Source: Pseudomonas gingeri (GTDB lineage: Bacteria; Pseudomonadota; Gammaproteobacteria; Pseudomonadales; Pseudomonadaceae). Taken from it: 64,000 bases of DNA. This document shows, piece after piece, positions 9,214 through 17,176 of this stretch. The number at the start of each line of letters is the position of its first letter. The first letter of the stretch is position 1. The translations under genes and the position numbers were made by a program. The stretch is taken from assembly GCF_013386115.1 (NCBI RefSeq), contig NZ_JACAOR010000015.1, positions 41,651 through 105,650 of the forward strand. Direction: 5' to 3'. The notes below the pieces were generated by a model that saw nothing but the letters and a program-made list of their open reading frames with translations, was not told the origin of the DNA and made no database searches.

Positions 9214-9924
9214 ATGCGTATTTTCAAGGGTGCCCTGTGGCTGTTGCTCTGCACGCTGGCACTGACGGCCCGGGCCGATTTGCAGTTTCCCGAACTGATC
9301 GGACGGGTGGTGGACAATGCCCGGATGATCGATGCGCCGGTGCGCGAGGCCCTGGACCAGCAACTGCAGGCCCATGAAAAGGCCACGGGCGAGCAGGTGG
9401 TGGTGGTCACCTTGCCCAACCTGCAAGGCACCACTATCGAGGACTACGGCTACCAGTTGGGACGTCACTGGGGCATCGGTCAGAAAGACCGCAACAACGG
9501 TGCGCTGCTGATCGTCGCCCGGGACGAGCGCAAGGTGCGCATTGAAGTGGGTTATGGCCTGGAGGATCGCCTGACCGATGCCCAGTCCGCCCTGATCATC
9601 AACCAGCTGATCGTGCCGCAGTTCAAGCGCGACCATGTTTCCAGCGGCATCAGTGCCGGGGTCGGCGCGATACTCGACGTGCTCGGCAGTCCGCCCGGTG
9701 AAAAAACCGAATCGGAAGGGGATTTCGGCTCGCGGCACCCGGTACTGATCGGTTTCCTGATGGTGCTCTTCGTGCTGATCTGCGCCTTCATGCAACTGAT
9801 GGGCTACGGACCGCGGGGTGGCGGTTCGGGAGGTTTCGGTGGTGGCGGTGGTGGACGCCCAGGCGGTGGTTTCAGCGGTGGCGGTGGCAGCTTCGGTGGC
9901 GGCGGATCATCGGGCAGTTGGTAA
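9214..9924 (+). CDS. TPM domain protein with glycine-rich tail (YgcG family)
   Basis: A 236-residue exported protein. The signal peptide ends near ALTARA. Residues about 25-150 form a TPM domain (LIGRVVDNARMID, GEQVVVVTLPN, GWxIGQKDRNNGALLIVA, RIEVGYGLED). A membrane helix follows at about 175-195, and the C-terminal 40 residues are almost only Gly, Ser and Phe. The family is named for a photosystem II repair protein; in bacteria it sits with LemA and its job is not settled. It lies 70 bp after the LemA gene and runs into the next gene. Confidence 0.85.
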   Translation: MRIFKGALWLLLCTLALTARADLQFPELIGRVVDNARMIDAPVREALDQQLQAHEKATGEQVVVVTLPNLQGTTIEDYGYQLGRHWGIGQKDRNNGALLIVARDERKVRIEVGYGLEDRLTDAQSALIINQLIVPQFKRDHVSSGISAGVGAILDVLGSPPGEKTESEGDFGSRHPVLIGFLMVLFVLICAFMQLMGYGPRGGGSGGFGGGGGGRPGGGFSGGGGSFGGGGSSGSW

Positions 9925-9956
9925 AAAAACATAATAACGAGAGAGCATGCACAACC

Positions 9957-10574
9957 ATGGCCTTACTCAGTGAATACGAACAACGCCAGGTCGCCGAAGC
10001 GATTACGCGGGTCGAGCAGCAGACCGATGCGGAACTGGTGACGGTACTGGCCAGCCGCGCCGACGACTACGCCTATATCCCGCTGCTGTGGGCCAGCCTG
10101 TTGGCGCTGCTGGTACCGGGGATCGTCAACTTCGTCTTCGGCTGGCTCAACAGCCATACCCTGCTGGCGGTGCAGTGGAGCAGTTTCATCCTGCTGTGCC
10201 TGCTGTTTCGCATCCCTTCGATCACCAGCCGGCTGATCCCCCGCTCGGTACGCCACTGGCGGGCGTCAGGCCTGGCACGGCGGCAGTTTCTCGAACAGAA
10301 CCTGCACCACACCGTCGGCAGTACCGGCGTGCTGATCTTTGTCAGCGAGGCCGAGCGTTATGTGGAGATCCTGGTGGACGAAGGCATATCCCGGCGGTTG
10401 GACAACAGTGCCTGGGACCCTATCGTCAAGGCCTTCACCGAGCAGGTCAGGCAGGGCCAGACCCTGCTGGGATTCGTCACCTGCATCCAGTCCTGCGGTG
10501 AACTGCTCAAGACCCACGTGCCGCTGACCCAGGTACGCAACGAGTTGCCCAACCGCCTGGTGTTGCTGGGCTGA
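9957..10574 (+). CDS. Second TPM domain membrane protein
   Basis: A 205-residue protein with a TPM-like fold (ITRVEQQTDAELVTVLASRADDY, then FVSEAERYVEILVDEGI) interrupted by two adjacent membrane helices at about 40-85 (PLLWASLLALLVPGIVNFV and AVQWSSFILLCLLF). The frame is open from a GTG at 9918, overlapping the previous stop, but I choose the ATG at 9957 because the family motif starts a few residues later; the purine-rich GAGAG upstream is rather distant. It closes the LemA/TPM operon. Confidence 0.8.
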   Translation: MALLSEYEQRQVAEAITRVEQQTDAELVTVLASRADDYAYIPLLWASLLALLVPGIVNFVFGWLNSHTLLAVQWSSFILLCLLFRIPSITSRLIPRSVRHWRASGLARRQFLEQNLHHTVGSTGVLIFVSEAERYVEILVDEGISRRLDNSAWDPIVKAFTEQVRQGQTLLGFVTCIQSCGELLKTHVPLTQVRNELPNRLVLLG

Positions 10575-10704
10575 TCGGCGTGGTGTCGATGCCAGGGACA
10601 GGCCTGGCAGATCGGGGCTTTTGTTCGAGTTCTCGCGTACTGAATGACGTCTATCGACGGTTTCCGATCAGAGGTCTGTGTTTCGGCGGAGTTGCACTCT
10701 GTAC

Positions 10705-10720
10705 CTGTCAATTCTGACAG
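10705..10720. promoter_or_regulatory. Perfect inverted repeat CTGTCA-N4-TGACAG
   Basis: The sequence CTGTCAATTCTGACAG has two 6-bp arms and lies about 130 bp upstream of the orphan gene at 10850 in an otherwise featureless 275-bp gap. It looks like an operator for a dimeric regulator. No regulator gene lies beside it. Confidence 0.5.
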
Positions 10721-10849
10721 TAGTCACACTATGACTCACTGGGTATTCTGATTATGGCGAGTGCTTTATTTTCCTTGTGGTTGGTTGGAGTCGTATTGAT
10801 GAGCGCTCGATAGAGAGGAAACGACACTCAAACTCAAGGAGTTACTGAA

Positions 10850-11302
10850 ATGGCATCGCTTAGTATCACATCCATCGATCAAACGAATATCTATGCGAGA
10901 GTCGGTGATGACAAATCGACACAAGTCTATAGCACAACAACCGAGCTCGGACTGGGCTATACCTCGGGTGACCGGCTGCGCTTTACCGGGACACAGTGGG
11001 GGGACGACCCTGCGGGGCCCGTGGTGACCTTGAAAAATCTCGGACCTCGTGTGTGTTATCTCTGTGCCCTGAATTCCTTTGAGGGGTTCGATGCCGAGAG
11101 AATCAATATGTTTACAAGAAGGGGATTTGAGGCACTTCAGCAATATTCGGGGTGGCCGACCAATGACGCGGATGTCAACAGTATCACTGACTATATAGTC
11201 AGCCCGGGGTTTATTCCGGCACGAGGGGTAAGACTCAATTCTTATGAGTCGGCTACATTCAATTTCAACGAAACCCAGTTTGTCCTGTGTTACCAGCCTT
11301 GA
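10850..11302 (+). CDS. Orphan 150-residue protein of unknown function
   Basis: I do not recognise this protein. It has a strong ribosome site (AAGGAG, 8 bases before the ATG). There is no signal peptide or membrane segment. The composition is rich in Thr, Ser, Tyr, Asn and Gly, with four Cys (two in a VCYLC motif near residue 70, one close to the C-terminus in VLCYQP), which suggests a compact beta-rich fold. Codon use is less GC-rich than in neighbouring genes, so recent acquisition is plausible. It stands between the TPM operon and the geosmin synthase/encapsulin pair, with its own promoter region and a palindrome upstream. Confidence 0.75.
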   Translation: MASLSITSIDQTNIYARVGDDKSTQVYSTTTELGLGYTSGDRLRFTGTQWGDDPAGPVVTLKNLGPRVCYLCALNSFEGFDAERINMFTRRGFEALQQYSGWPTNDADVNSITDYIVSPGFIPARGVRLNSYESATFNFNETQFVLCYQP

Positions 11303-11309
11303 TCAGAGT

Positions 11310-11356
11310 CCCGCCCGGTTTTTTTGCACGACAGCATGGCGTCAGGACCGGGCGGG
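11310..11356. terminator. Inverted repeat between convergent genes, possible terminator
   Basis: Ten-base arms CCCGCCCGGT (11310-11319) and ACCGGGCGGG (11347-11356) pair across a 27-nt loop containing a run of seven T. It sits between the orphan gene (plus) and the end of the geosmin synthase reading frame (minus), where a two-way terminator is expected, although the T run lies in the loop and not after the stem. Confidence 0.45.
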
Positions 11357-11369
11357 TCTGGGTTTCAAC

Positions 11370-11516
11370 CTATATAAATAGCCGTGCCTGCATCCAGCCT
11401 GGCAGCGGCAGGTTGTAAGGCCGTGGGTCGCGGTAGCGGCTGACGGTCTGATGCCACTGCATGACGCCGGCGATATAGTCTTGCAGGCGTTGCGCGTAGT
11501 CCAGGATCAGCCGGCG
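11370..11516 (-). other. In-frame continuation of geosmin synthase after the UGA
   Basis: Directly after the UGA at 11517-11519 the same frame runs 48 more codons to a UAG at 11370-11372. The encoded tail matches the conserved end of geosmin synthases: an amphipathic helix, then IAGVMQWHQTVSRY, equivalent to MAGILNWHRNVPRY of the Streptomyces coelicolor enzyme as I recall it, with no gap in the alignment. With this tail the protein would be 724 residues, against 726 for that enzyme. It is the lost C-terminus of the upstream gene, not a gene of its own. Confidence 0.85.
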
Positions 11517-13544
11517 TCAGTCGGCATCCAGGCTGAACTCTTCGAACAGCACCGGCAGTTCCAGGGCGACGATATGCTCGAACTGGCGGATACGTGCGTC
11601 CCTGAGTTGCCCGACCCGGTCCATGGCCGGTTGCAGATCGAGGTCGAGGAACTGCTGGAGGATCAGCACAAAATTGTTCAGCTCGCCTTCGACCTCGATT
11701 TCCTTGCGATAGGAGACGATGTCGTTGGTCAGGGTGACGCTGTCGACGGTGCAATGGATCAACTGGCGCAGCGGGCTGCTGCGGAAAATCTTCTCGTCGA
11801 GCTCGGGCCCCCGGGCCAGCAGGCTCAGGTAGGTCAGCCCGGTGGTCAGGTCACCGCCGAAGGTGCGTCGCCGCATCTCGATGTAGTCGATCGGGTCGGG
11901 CAGGCGCAGGTTGAACTGGTTATCCAGTTCCCATAACCAGCTTTCGAGCATTTCCACGACGTAGCGGCGCAGTTCCCGCAACAGGCGGGCCGACATGTTC
12001 GGCGCGCTGAGCGACCACAGGCTGGCCAGTCCGGCCTCCAGCGGGTTGCCGGTCTGCAAGGGCGTCATGCCCGGCAGCGGCATGCACTGGCACAGGCGTC
12101 TCACCTGGGCCGTGGCCGCCCGCAGGTCGCGGTTGCGGCCGAAGACCGCCGGAAAGTAATCGTCGGCATAGGTGCCCCAGTTGAGCCAGCGCCCGGCCAT
12201 GTCGACTTCCGCAAGCGGGGCATCGGGACACATCAGGGCGGCGCACAGGGCGGTGTCGGCGGCTTCGAAGCGGCGTTCGTCCCAGACGCCGAACCCGGCG
12301 CGCGCATCGATGATGCCGACCTGCATGGCCCATTCGCGCAAACCGTGGCGCGCGCTTTCCAGATGCGGACTGCAACGGACCTCGAACGGCATATGGACCG
12401 CCGGCAGTTGGCACGGGATCACCGTCCGGTGCAATGCCTCGAGGCTGCGCCGAGGCCTGGCCCCGCCCGTGGCATGCCCGGCCAGGCGAGTCGCGCTGGT
12501 GCCCAGGCCTGACGGTTTGCCGGGGACGAGTGCCGAGCGATGCGCCTTCATGTAGCGGCTGGAGCGCATGTGCCAGGCATGCCCGCCGGACTGCCAGTCC
12601 ACCAGGCCCTTGGTGTAGACCAGCGTATCCGCGCGCTCCGCCTGGTCCAGGCCGAGGTCGTCGAACAGCCGGGGCAGGTCCAGCACCGCGGTTTTCTCGA
12701 AGTGTCGCAGGCGCGAGGTCAGCAGATCGTTGGTGATCCCGGCGGCTTTTTGCGTGTCGATGTCCAGGAAGCGTTCCGCCACCAATACGCAGTTCGACAG
12801 TTCGCCTTCCTCCTGGACCTCGCGCTGGTAGGAGAACAGGTCGTTGCGCAGGTGCACGCCATCGGCAAAGGTGTCGCGCAGCACCTGCATCGTTCTGGTC
12901 TCGGCGATCCGTGGTGGGACCGGCGTGCGGTTGGCGTGTTCGACGAGGGTGGCCGACCAGGGCGCGCCGCCGACCTTGCGGCGCATCTCCAGGTACTCGA
13001 TGGGATTGGCGACCCGCCCTTCGTTGATGTTCATCAACTCCCACATCGAGGCTTCCAGCAGGTCGTGGGTGTGTTCGCGAAAGCGCCTTATCCAGTCCTC
13101 GGGCATGCCCGGCAGGGTGCGCGGCCAGAGGTCGGCGAGCCCGCGCTCGACACCGTTGACCGGCAGGGGCGGGGACGCGGTGGCGACGGCGGGCATGAAC
13201 TGCGCCAGGCGATCGAGATGCTGGCGGGCCGCCACACTGTCACGGTTGCGTTTGTAGGCTTCGAGAAAATGGTCGTCGAAGAAGAACACCCAGACATACC
13301 AGTCGGTAATCAGCTCCAGTTCCTGGCTGTCGCAGTCCGGATGGGTATAGGCGCACATCGCCGGATAGTCATGGGCGTCCAGCGCGGCCAGGTCCCAGAT
13401 GACCGGCCCGTTGGCCACGGCGGGGCTGTCGAGCATGCCCATCTGCCGCGCCCAGGCGCGGGTGTGTCGCTGGGCACTGGCGGCATGGGGATTGAACCGT
13501 GCCCCGTAGGGCATGTAGAACTCGGGCAGGGCGAAGGGCTGCAT
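11517..13544 (-). CDS. Two-domain geosmin synthase (terpene cyclase), C-terminus cut by in-frame UGA
   Basis: Residues 1-340 form the domain that turns farnesyl diphosphate into germacradienol: metal motif DDHFLE (90-95), NDLFSYQRE (N234, S238, E242) and the RY pair of WHMRSSRY (R330, Y331). After a linker (about 336-375) the geosmin-forming domain has DDYFP (461-465) and NDIVSYRKE (N607, S611, E615). Similarity to Streptomyces geosmin synthase is strong, including YVWVFFFDDHFLE. The frame stops at UGA 11517-11519 after 675 residues, before the second RY pair. The ATG at 13544 follows AGGAG; the frame is open farther upstream but only through the encapsulin gene. The encapsulin gene lies 38 bp upstream, so this is probably its cargo. 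Activity of the second domain is doubtful. Confidence 0.88.
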   Translation of the reverse strand: MQPFALPEFYMPYGARFNPHAASAQRHTRAWARQMGMLDSPAVANGPVIWDLAALDAHDYPAMCAYTHPDCDSQELELITDWYVWVFFFDDHFLEAYKRNRDSVAARQHLDRLAQFMPAVATASPPLPVNGVERGLADLWPRTLPGMPEDWIRRFREHTHDLLEASMWELMNINEGRVANPIEYLEMRRKVGGAPWSATLVEHANRTPVPPRIAETRTMQVLRDTFADGVHLRNDLFSYQREVQEEGELSNCVLVAERFLDIDTQKAAGITNDLLTSRLRHFEKTAVLDLPRLFDDLGLDQAERADTLVYTKGLVDWQSGGHAWHMRSSRYMKAHRSALVPGKPSGLGTSATRLAGHATGGARPRRSLEALHRTVIPCQLPAVHMPFEVRCSPHLESARHGLREWAMQVGIIDARAGFGVWDERRFEAADTALCAALMCPDAPLAEVDMAGRWLNWGTYADDYFPAVFGRNRDLRAATAQVRRLCQCMPLPGMTPLQTGNPLEAGLASLWSLSAPNMSARLLRELRRYVVEMLESWLWELDNQFNLRLPDPIDYIEMRRRTFGGDLTTGLTYLSLLARGPELDEKIFRSSPLRQLIHCTVDSVTLTNDIVSYRKEIEVEGELNNFVLILQQFLDLDLQPAMDRVGQLRDARIRQFEHIVALELPVLFEEFSLDAD

Positions 13545-13582
13545 CGGCGGGCTCCTGTTCGGGAGGGTGTGAGGGGCCGGGA

Positions 13583-14530
13583 TCAGTCGGCGTAGTGGCC
13601 GACCTCGACCCCTTCGAGCACACCCAGCGCATCGGGCAGCAGCACCGCCACCGAGTAATACGCGGTGACCAGGTAGGCGATCTGCGCACTGTCGTTGATG
13701 CCCATGAAACGCACCGACAGGCTCGGCTGGTACTCGTCCGGCAGGCCGGTCTGGTGCAGGCCGATGACCCCGCCATTGTCTTCCCCGGTGCGCACCGCGA
13801 GGATCGAGGTGGTCTTGTTCACGCCGTCCGACATCTTGGTGCAGGGCAGCAGCGGCACGCCACGCCAGCCCGGAACCCGATGGCCTTCGAGTTCGACGCT
13901 GTCCAGGGACAGGCCGCGCTGGCTGCATTGGCGACCGAAGGCGGCGATGGCCTGGGGCGAGGCCAGCAGGAAATGGGTCTGCCGCCGCCGGCACAGCAGT
14001 TCATCCAGGTCATCGGGGGTTGGCGGTCCGCTGCGGGTGGCCAGGCGCTGGGACTCGGCGACATTGTGCAGCAGGCCGAATTCGTGGTTGTGCAGCAGTT
14101 CGCGCTCCTGGCGTTCACGGATCGCCTCGATGACCAGCCGCAACTGTTGTTCGGTCTGGTTCTGCGGGTCGTTGTAGAGGTCGGCGACGCGCACCGGAAT
14201 CTGCAGGATGGTCTGGGTCGAACTGAGCGCGTACTCGCGCGGTGTCGGGTCGTAATCGGCGAAGGTCCGGGGCAGCGCCTGGCCTTCGGCGGCTCCGGAG
14301 GCCAGTTCGATCAGGGCCTCGGCGTACGGGTTGGTCGGGCCCTCGTGATCGGCGAGCACCCGGCGCCGGGTGACCCGATAGACACCCCCGCTCGCCTGGA
14401 CCCAGGGCAGCCGGTTCAACAGCCAGCGGGTCGTGGTCTCCTGGCTTTGCGGAATCGATTTGGTGGTGGTCGACAGGGTACGCGCGGCGTTGCTGCTCAA
14501 CGACGCCGGGGGCTGGACGGTTTTGCTCAT
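13583..14530 (-). CDS. Family 2 encapsulin shell protein (nanocompartment)
   Basis: A 315-residue HK97-fold shell protein that should assemble into an icosahedral protein compartment in the cytoplasm. Family 2 hallmarks, compared from memory with SrpI and EshA: N-arm LSTTTKSIPQ, TRWLLNRLPWVQ, GGVYRVTRR, then PREYAL, RVADLYNDP, QLRLVIEAIRERQE, HEFGLLH, PTPDDLDELL, and near the end LSVRFMGINDSAQIAYLVTAYYS and LPDALGVLEGV. There is no room for the roughly 130-residue cyclic-nucleotide-binding insert of family 2B, so it is 2A-sized. I start at the ATG at 14530, six bases after AGGTG; a GTG at 14539 is the alternative. The next gene is a terpene cyclase, a known class of family 2 cargo. Confidence 0.9.
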   Translation of the reverse strand: MSKTVQPPASLSSNAARTLSTTTKSIPQSQETTTRWLLNRLPWVQASGGVYRVTRRRVLADHEGPTNPYAEALIELASGAAEGQALPRTFADYDPTPREYALSSTQTILQIPVRVADLYNDPQNQTEQQLRLVIEAIRERQERELLHNHEFGLLHNVAESQRLATRSGPPTPDDLDELLCRRRQTHFLLASPQAIAAFGRQCSQRGLSLDSVELEGHRVPGWRGVPLLPCTKMSDGVNKTTSILAVRTGEDNGGVIGLHQTGLPDEYQPSLSVRFMGINDSAQIAYLVTAYYSVAVLLPDALGVLEGVEVGHYAD

Positions 14531-14658
14531 GACGGGCACCTGATCAGTTTTTTCTCAAAACCACTCAGTCAGCAGGTTTGCTGCCGGGGAAAATGCCGCG
14601 TCTGAAACTTGCGTAGCCCTTGCTGCTTCTGAGGTCGCTATCGGTTCGGTGGGCGAAA

Positions 14659-14684
14659 GTCATGAAGCGCCGGGCGTCCATGAC
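14659..14684. promoter_or_regulatory. Imperfect dyad in the encapsulin/methyltransferase gap
   Basis: GTCATGAAGCGCC and GGGCGTCCATGAC form an imperfect 26-bp dyad with perfect outer arms (GTCATG/CATGAC). It lies about 130 bp upstream of the encapsulin start in the 320-bp divergent gap 14531-14853, the only marked symmetry there. It may be an operator. Confidence 0.35.
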
Positions 14685-14853
14685 CAGAAGCTGTTAATTC
14701 TAGTCGGTTCTGCGCAACGTCAAGTTGTCGCGGGGCGCCTGTGCCCGGGAATCGGATGAATGACGAAATAACCCCGTGCCCCGGCGTCCCATCCCGCCTA
14801 AAATGCCCGCCATTCCCCCGATCCGACTTCCGCACGCCCGAGGCGCTTTTTCC

Positions 14854-16071
14854 ATGTCAGCTACTGCAACTCCCGCCCAGTCCGTGCCGGACCATCACGC
14901 CCGCTTTATCGAGTTGCTCGAAACCAGCCTGGCGCAGAACGCCTTTATCAAGCTGGTGCTGGCCAGGTACGTGGGAGCCGAGGCGGACCTGCAGCGGGTG
15001 ATCGTCAAGCAACTGACGGTCAAGGAGCAGCCGTGCCTGTCCTTCGTCTACCGCTACAAGACCCGCGATATCACCAAGAATTTTTCCCTGGCCGACGGCG
15101 TCGCGGCCATCGCCGGGTTGCTGCCGGCCTCGTTCAGAAATGCCCATCTGCTGTCGCTGACCGACGAAGTGCAGCTCGAATACAGCAAGAAAGGCAAGAG
15201 CACCCTGTTCAAGGGCAAGACCCAGCAGGCGCGGGAGGTGCCGTCCAGCGAGCACAACCGGGAAAAGAACCGCTACCTGGAGCTCAGCCGGCCGTTCCTC
15301 ACCGACCTCGGCGTGACCAACCGGCAGCACGAGCTGATCCCGGCCATGTCGCGCAAGTGGAAGCAGATCAACAAGTTCATCGAAGTGTTTTCCCACGCCC
15401 TGGGCAGCTCACCGATCAAGCTGGACCAGCCGGTGCGGGTAGCGGACTTCGGCTCGGGCAAGGGCTACCTGACCTTCGCCATCCATGACTACCTGTGCAA
15501 TACCTTGCAGGCCCAGGGGCAGGTGACCGGGGTCGAGCTGCGCGAAGACATGGTGACCCTGTGCAATGCCGCCGCGGCGCGGCTGGATCATCCGGGGCTG
15601 GTGTTCAAGTGCGGCGACGTCCGCAGCGTGGCGCCGAGCGAACTGGACGTGATGATCGCCCTGCATGCCTGCGATATTGCCACCGACTATGCGATCCACA
15701 CCGGCATCCGCTCCGGCGCGGCGATCATCATGTGCTCGCCGTGCTGCCACAAGCAGATCCGCCTGCAGATCCAGAGCCCGGCATTGCTCAAGCCGATGCT
15801 GCAATACGGCCTGCACCTGGGGCAGCAGGCGGAGATGGTCACCGACAGCCTGCGGGCGCTGTTCCTCGAGGTTTGCGGCTACGAGACCAAGGTCTTCGAG
15901 TTCATCTCCCTGGAGCACACCAACAAGAACAAGATGATCCTCGCGGTCAAGCGGGCCGAACCGCAGGATCCGGCCTTGCTGCTGGCGAAAATCGAGGAAC
16001 TCAAGAGTTTCTACGCCATCCACGAGCACTGCCTGGAAACCCTGCTGCGGGCCGACGGCTACTTGAGCTGA
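14854..16071 (+). CDS. SAM-dependent methyltransferase, METTL25/RRNAD1-like
   Basis: A 405-residue cytoplasmic protein. The N-terminal half is helical with no obvious motif. The C-terminal half has the SAM-binding motif VADFGSGKGYL, the acidic VTGVELRED, LDVMIALHACDIATDYAI and a cysteine-rich MCSPCCHKQ, as in Methyltransf_32-type proteins. The substrate is unknown; RNA or protein are the usual guesses for this family. The frame is open from 14776, but the ATG at 14854 has GAGGCG at proper distance, and the residues before it look like untranslated leader. The 3' end overlaps the converging EamA gene by 13 bp. Confidence 0.8.
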   Translation: MSATATPAQSVPDHHARFIELLETSLAQNAFIKLVLARYVGAEADLQRVIVKQLTVKEQPCLSFVYRYKTRDITKNFSLADGVAAIAGLLPASFRNAHLLSLTDEVQLEYSKKGKSTLFKGKTQQAREVPSSEHNREKNRYLELSRPFLTDLGVTNRQHELIPAMSRKWKQINKFIEVFSHALGSSPIKLDQPVRVADFGSGKGYLTFAIHDYLCNTLQAQGQVTGVELREDMVTLCNAAAARLDHPGLVFKCGDVRSVAPSELDVMIALHACDIATDYAIHTGIRSGAAIIMCSPCCHKQIRLQIQSPALLKPMLQYGLHLGQQAEMVTDSLRALFLEVCGYETKVFEFISLEHTNKNKMILAVKRAEPQDPALLLAKIEELKSFYAIHEHCLETLLRADGYLS

Positions 16072-16970
16072 ACCCCCGGCGGCAGGCTGCCCGGTTGTGC
16101 CGGGCGGACGCTGGTCCTGCGCCCGAGCATCACGGTGACGATCACGCCCCCGGCAAACAGCCAGGTGATGGGCTCGACGTGTTCGCCGAAGAACAGCGCC
16201 GAAAAGGCGATGGTGAAGAAAATCTGCAGCAGCTGGATCTGGCTGACCCGGGCGATACCGCCGAGGGCGAGCCCGGCGTACCAGGCAAAAAAGCCGAGGA
16301 ACTGCGAAAACATCGCCACGTAGCCGAAGGCCCACCAGGTCTTGCTGGAAATCGCCCCCTGGTGTTGCCAGGTCAGGTACAGCACCGGGCCGATCAACAC
16401 CGGGACAGACAGCACCAGCGCCCAGCAGATCACCTGCCAGCCGCCCATCTCCCGGGCCAGCCGTCCGCCCTCGGCATAGCCGAGGCCGCCGACGGCGATC
16501 GCGCCGAGCATCAACAGGTCGCCGGCCTGGATACTGCCGGCGCCGCTGATCAACGCATAGCCCAGCACCAGCGCGCTGCCCAGGGCGGCGCAGGCCCAGA
16601 AGGCCCGCGAGGGGCGTTCGTGGGACAGCCAGGCCGCATACAACGCCACGCACAAGGGTTGCAGGCCATTGACCAGGGCGCCGTGGGAGGCCGGCAGGGT
16701 CTGCATGGCCCAGGCCGAGAGCACCGGAAAGCCCAGGATCACCCCGGCGATCACCAGCCACAGGCCTTTGAACTGGCTCCAGGTCGGCCACTTTTCCCGC
16801 CGCCACAGCAGCAGGGCCGCCGCCGGAATCGCCGCGACCAGGGCCCGGCCGAGGCCGTTGAGCAGCGGATTGATTTCCTGCACCACGATACGGGTGAAGG
16901 GCAGGGTCAAACTGAAGATCACCACACCCAGCAGGCCCAGGAGCATGCCGGTGTTTTCACGGGAAGACAT
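16059..16970 (-). CDS. EamA/DMT family transporter
   Basis: A 303-residue inner-membrane protein with about ten hydrophobic helices in two EamA repeats (GVVIFSLTLPFTRIVV in the first, MFSQFLGFFAWYAGLALGGI in the second). Members export or exchange metabolites such as amino acids; the substrate cannot be read from sequence. It stands alone, convergent with the methyltransferase gene and divergent from the DJ-1/PfpI gene. Confidence 0.83.
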   Translation of the reverse strand: MSSRENTGMLLGLLGVVIFSLTLPFTRIVVQEINPLLNGLGRALVAAIPAAALLLWRREKWPTWSQFKGLWLVIAGVILGFPVLSAWAMQTLPASHGALVNGLQPLCVALYAAWLSHERPSRAFWACAALGSALVLGYALISGAGSIQAGDLLMLGAIAVGGLGYAEGGRLAREMGGWQVICWALVLSVPVLIGPVLYLTWQHQGAISSKTWWAFGYVAMFSQFLGFFAWYAGLALGGIARVSQIQLLQIFFTIAFSALFFGEHVEPITWLFAGGVIVTVMLGRRTSVRPAQPGSLPPGVQLK

Positions 16971-17176
16971 AGAGAGTAGGCCGGGAATTCAGGGGAACAA
17001 GGTCTGCCATCTAGCCATAAAGGTCCGCCGGCGCGCTGTTACAGCTGGGCAGAAAGTTGTCCGTACAGTTTTTTGTCCGCAGGCAGCGTAGTAGCCGGCG
17101 ATTACCCGGCGGCGTGTACAGGGTCTACCTTGACTACTCTTGTCTGCCCAAGCGTTCACCCAGAGGAGTTCACCCC

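Noticed and set aside
11365..11754. 129-codon minus-strand frame as a separate gene
   Set aside because: It is out of frame with the geosmin synthase, and the tail that matters (11373-11516) is read in the synthase frame.
14854..16071. Geranyl diphosphate C-methyltransferase for 2-methylisoborneol
   Set aside because: Its motifs fit METTL25/RRNAD1-like proteins, and the neighbouring cyclase is of geosmin, not 2-methylisoborneol, type.
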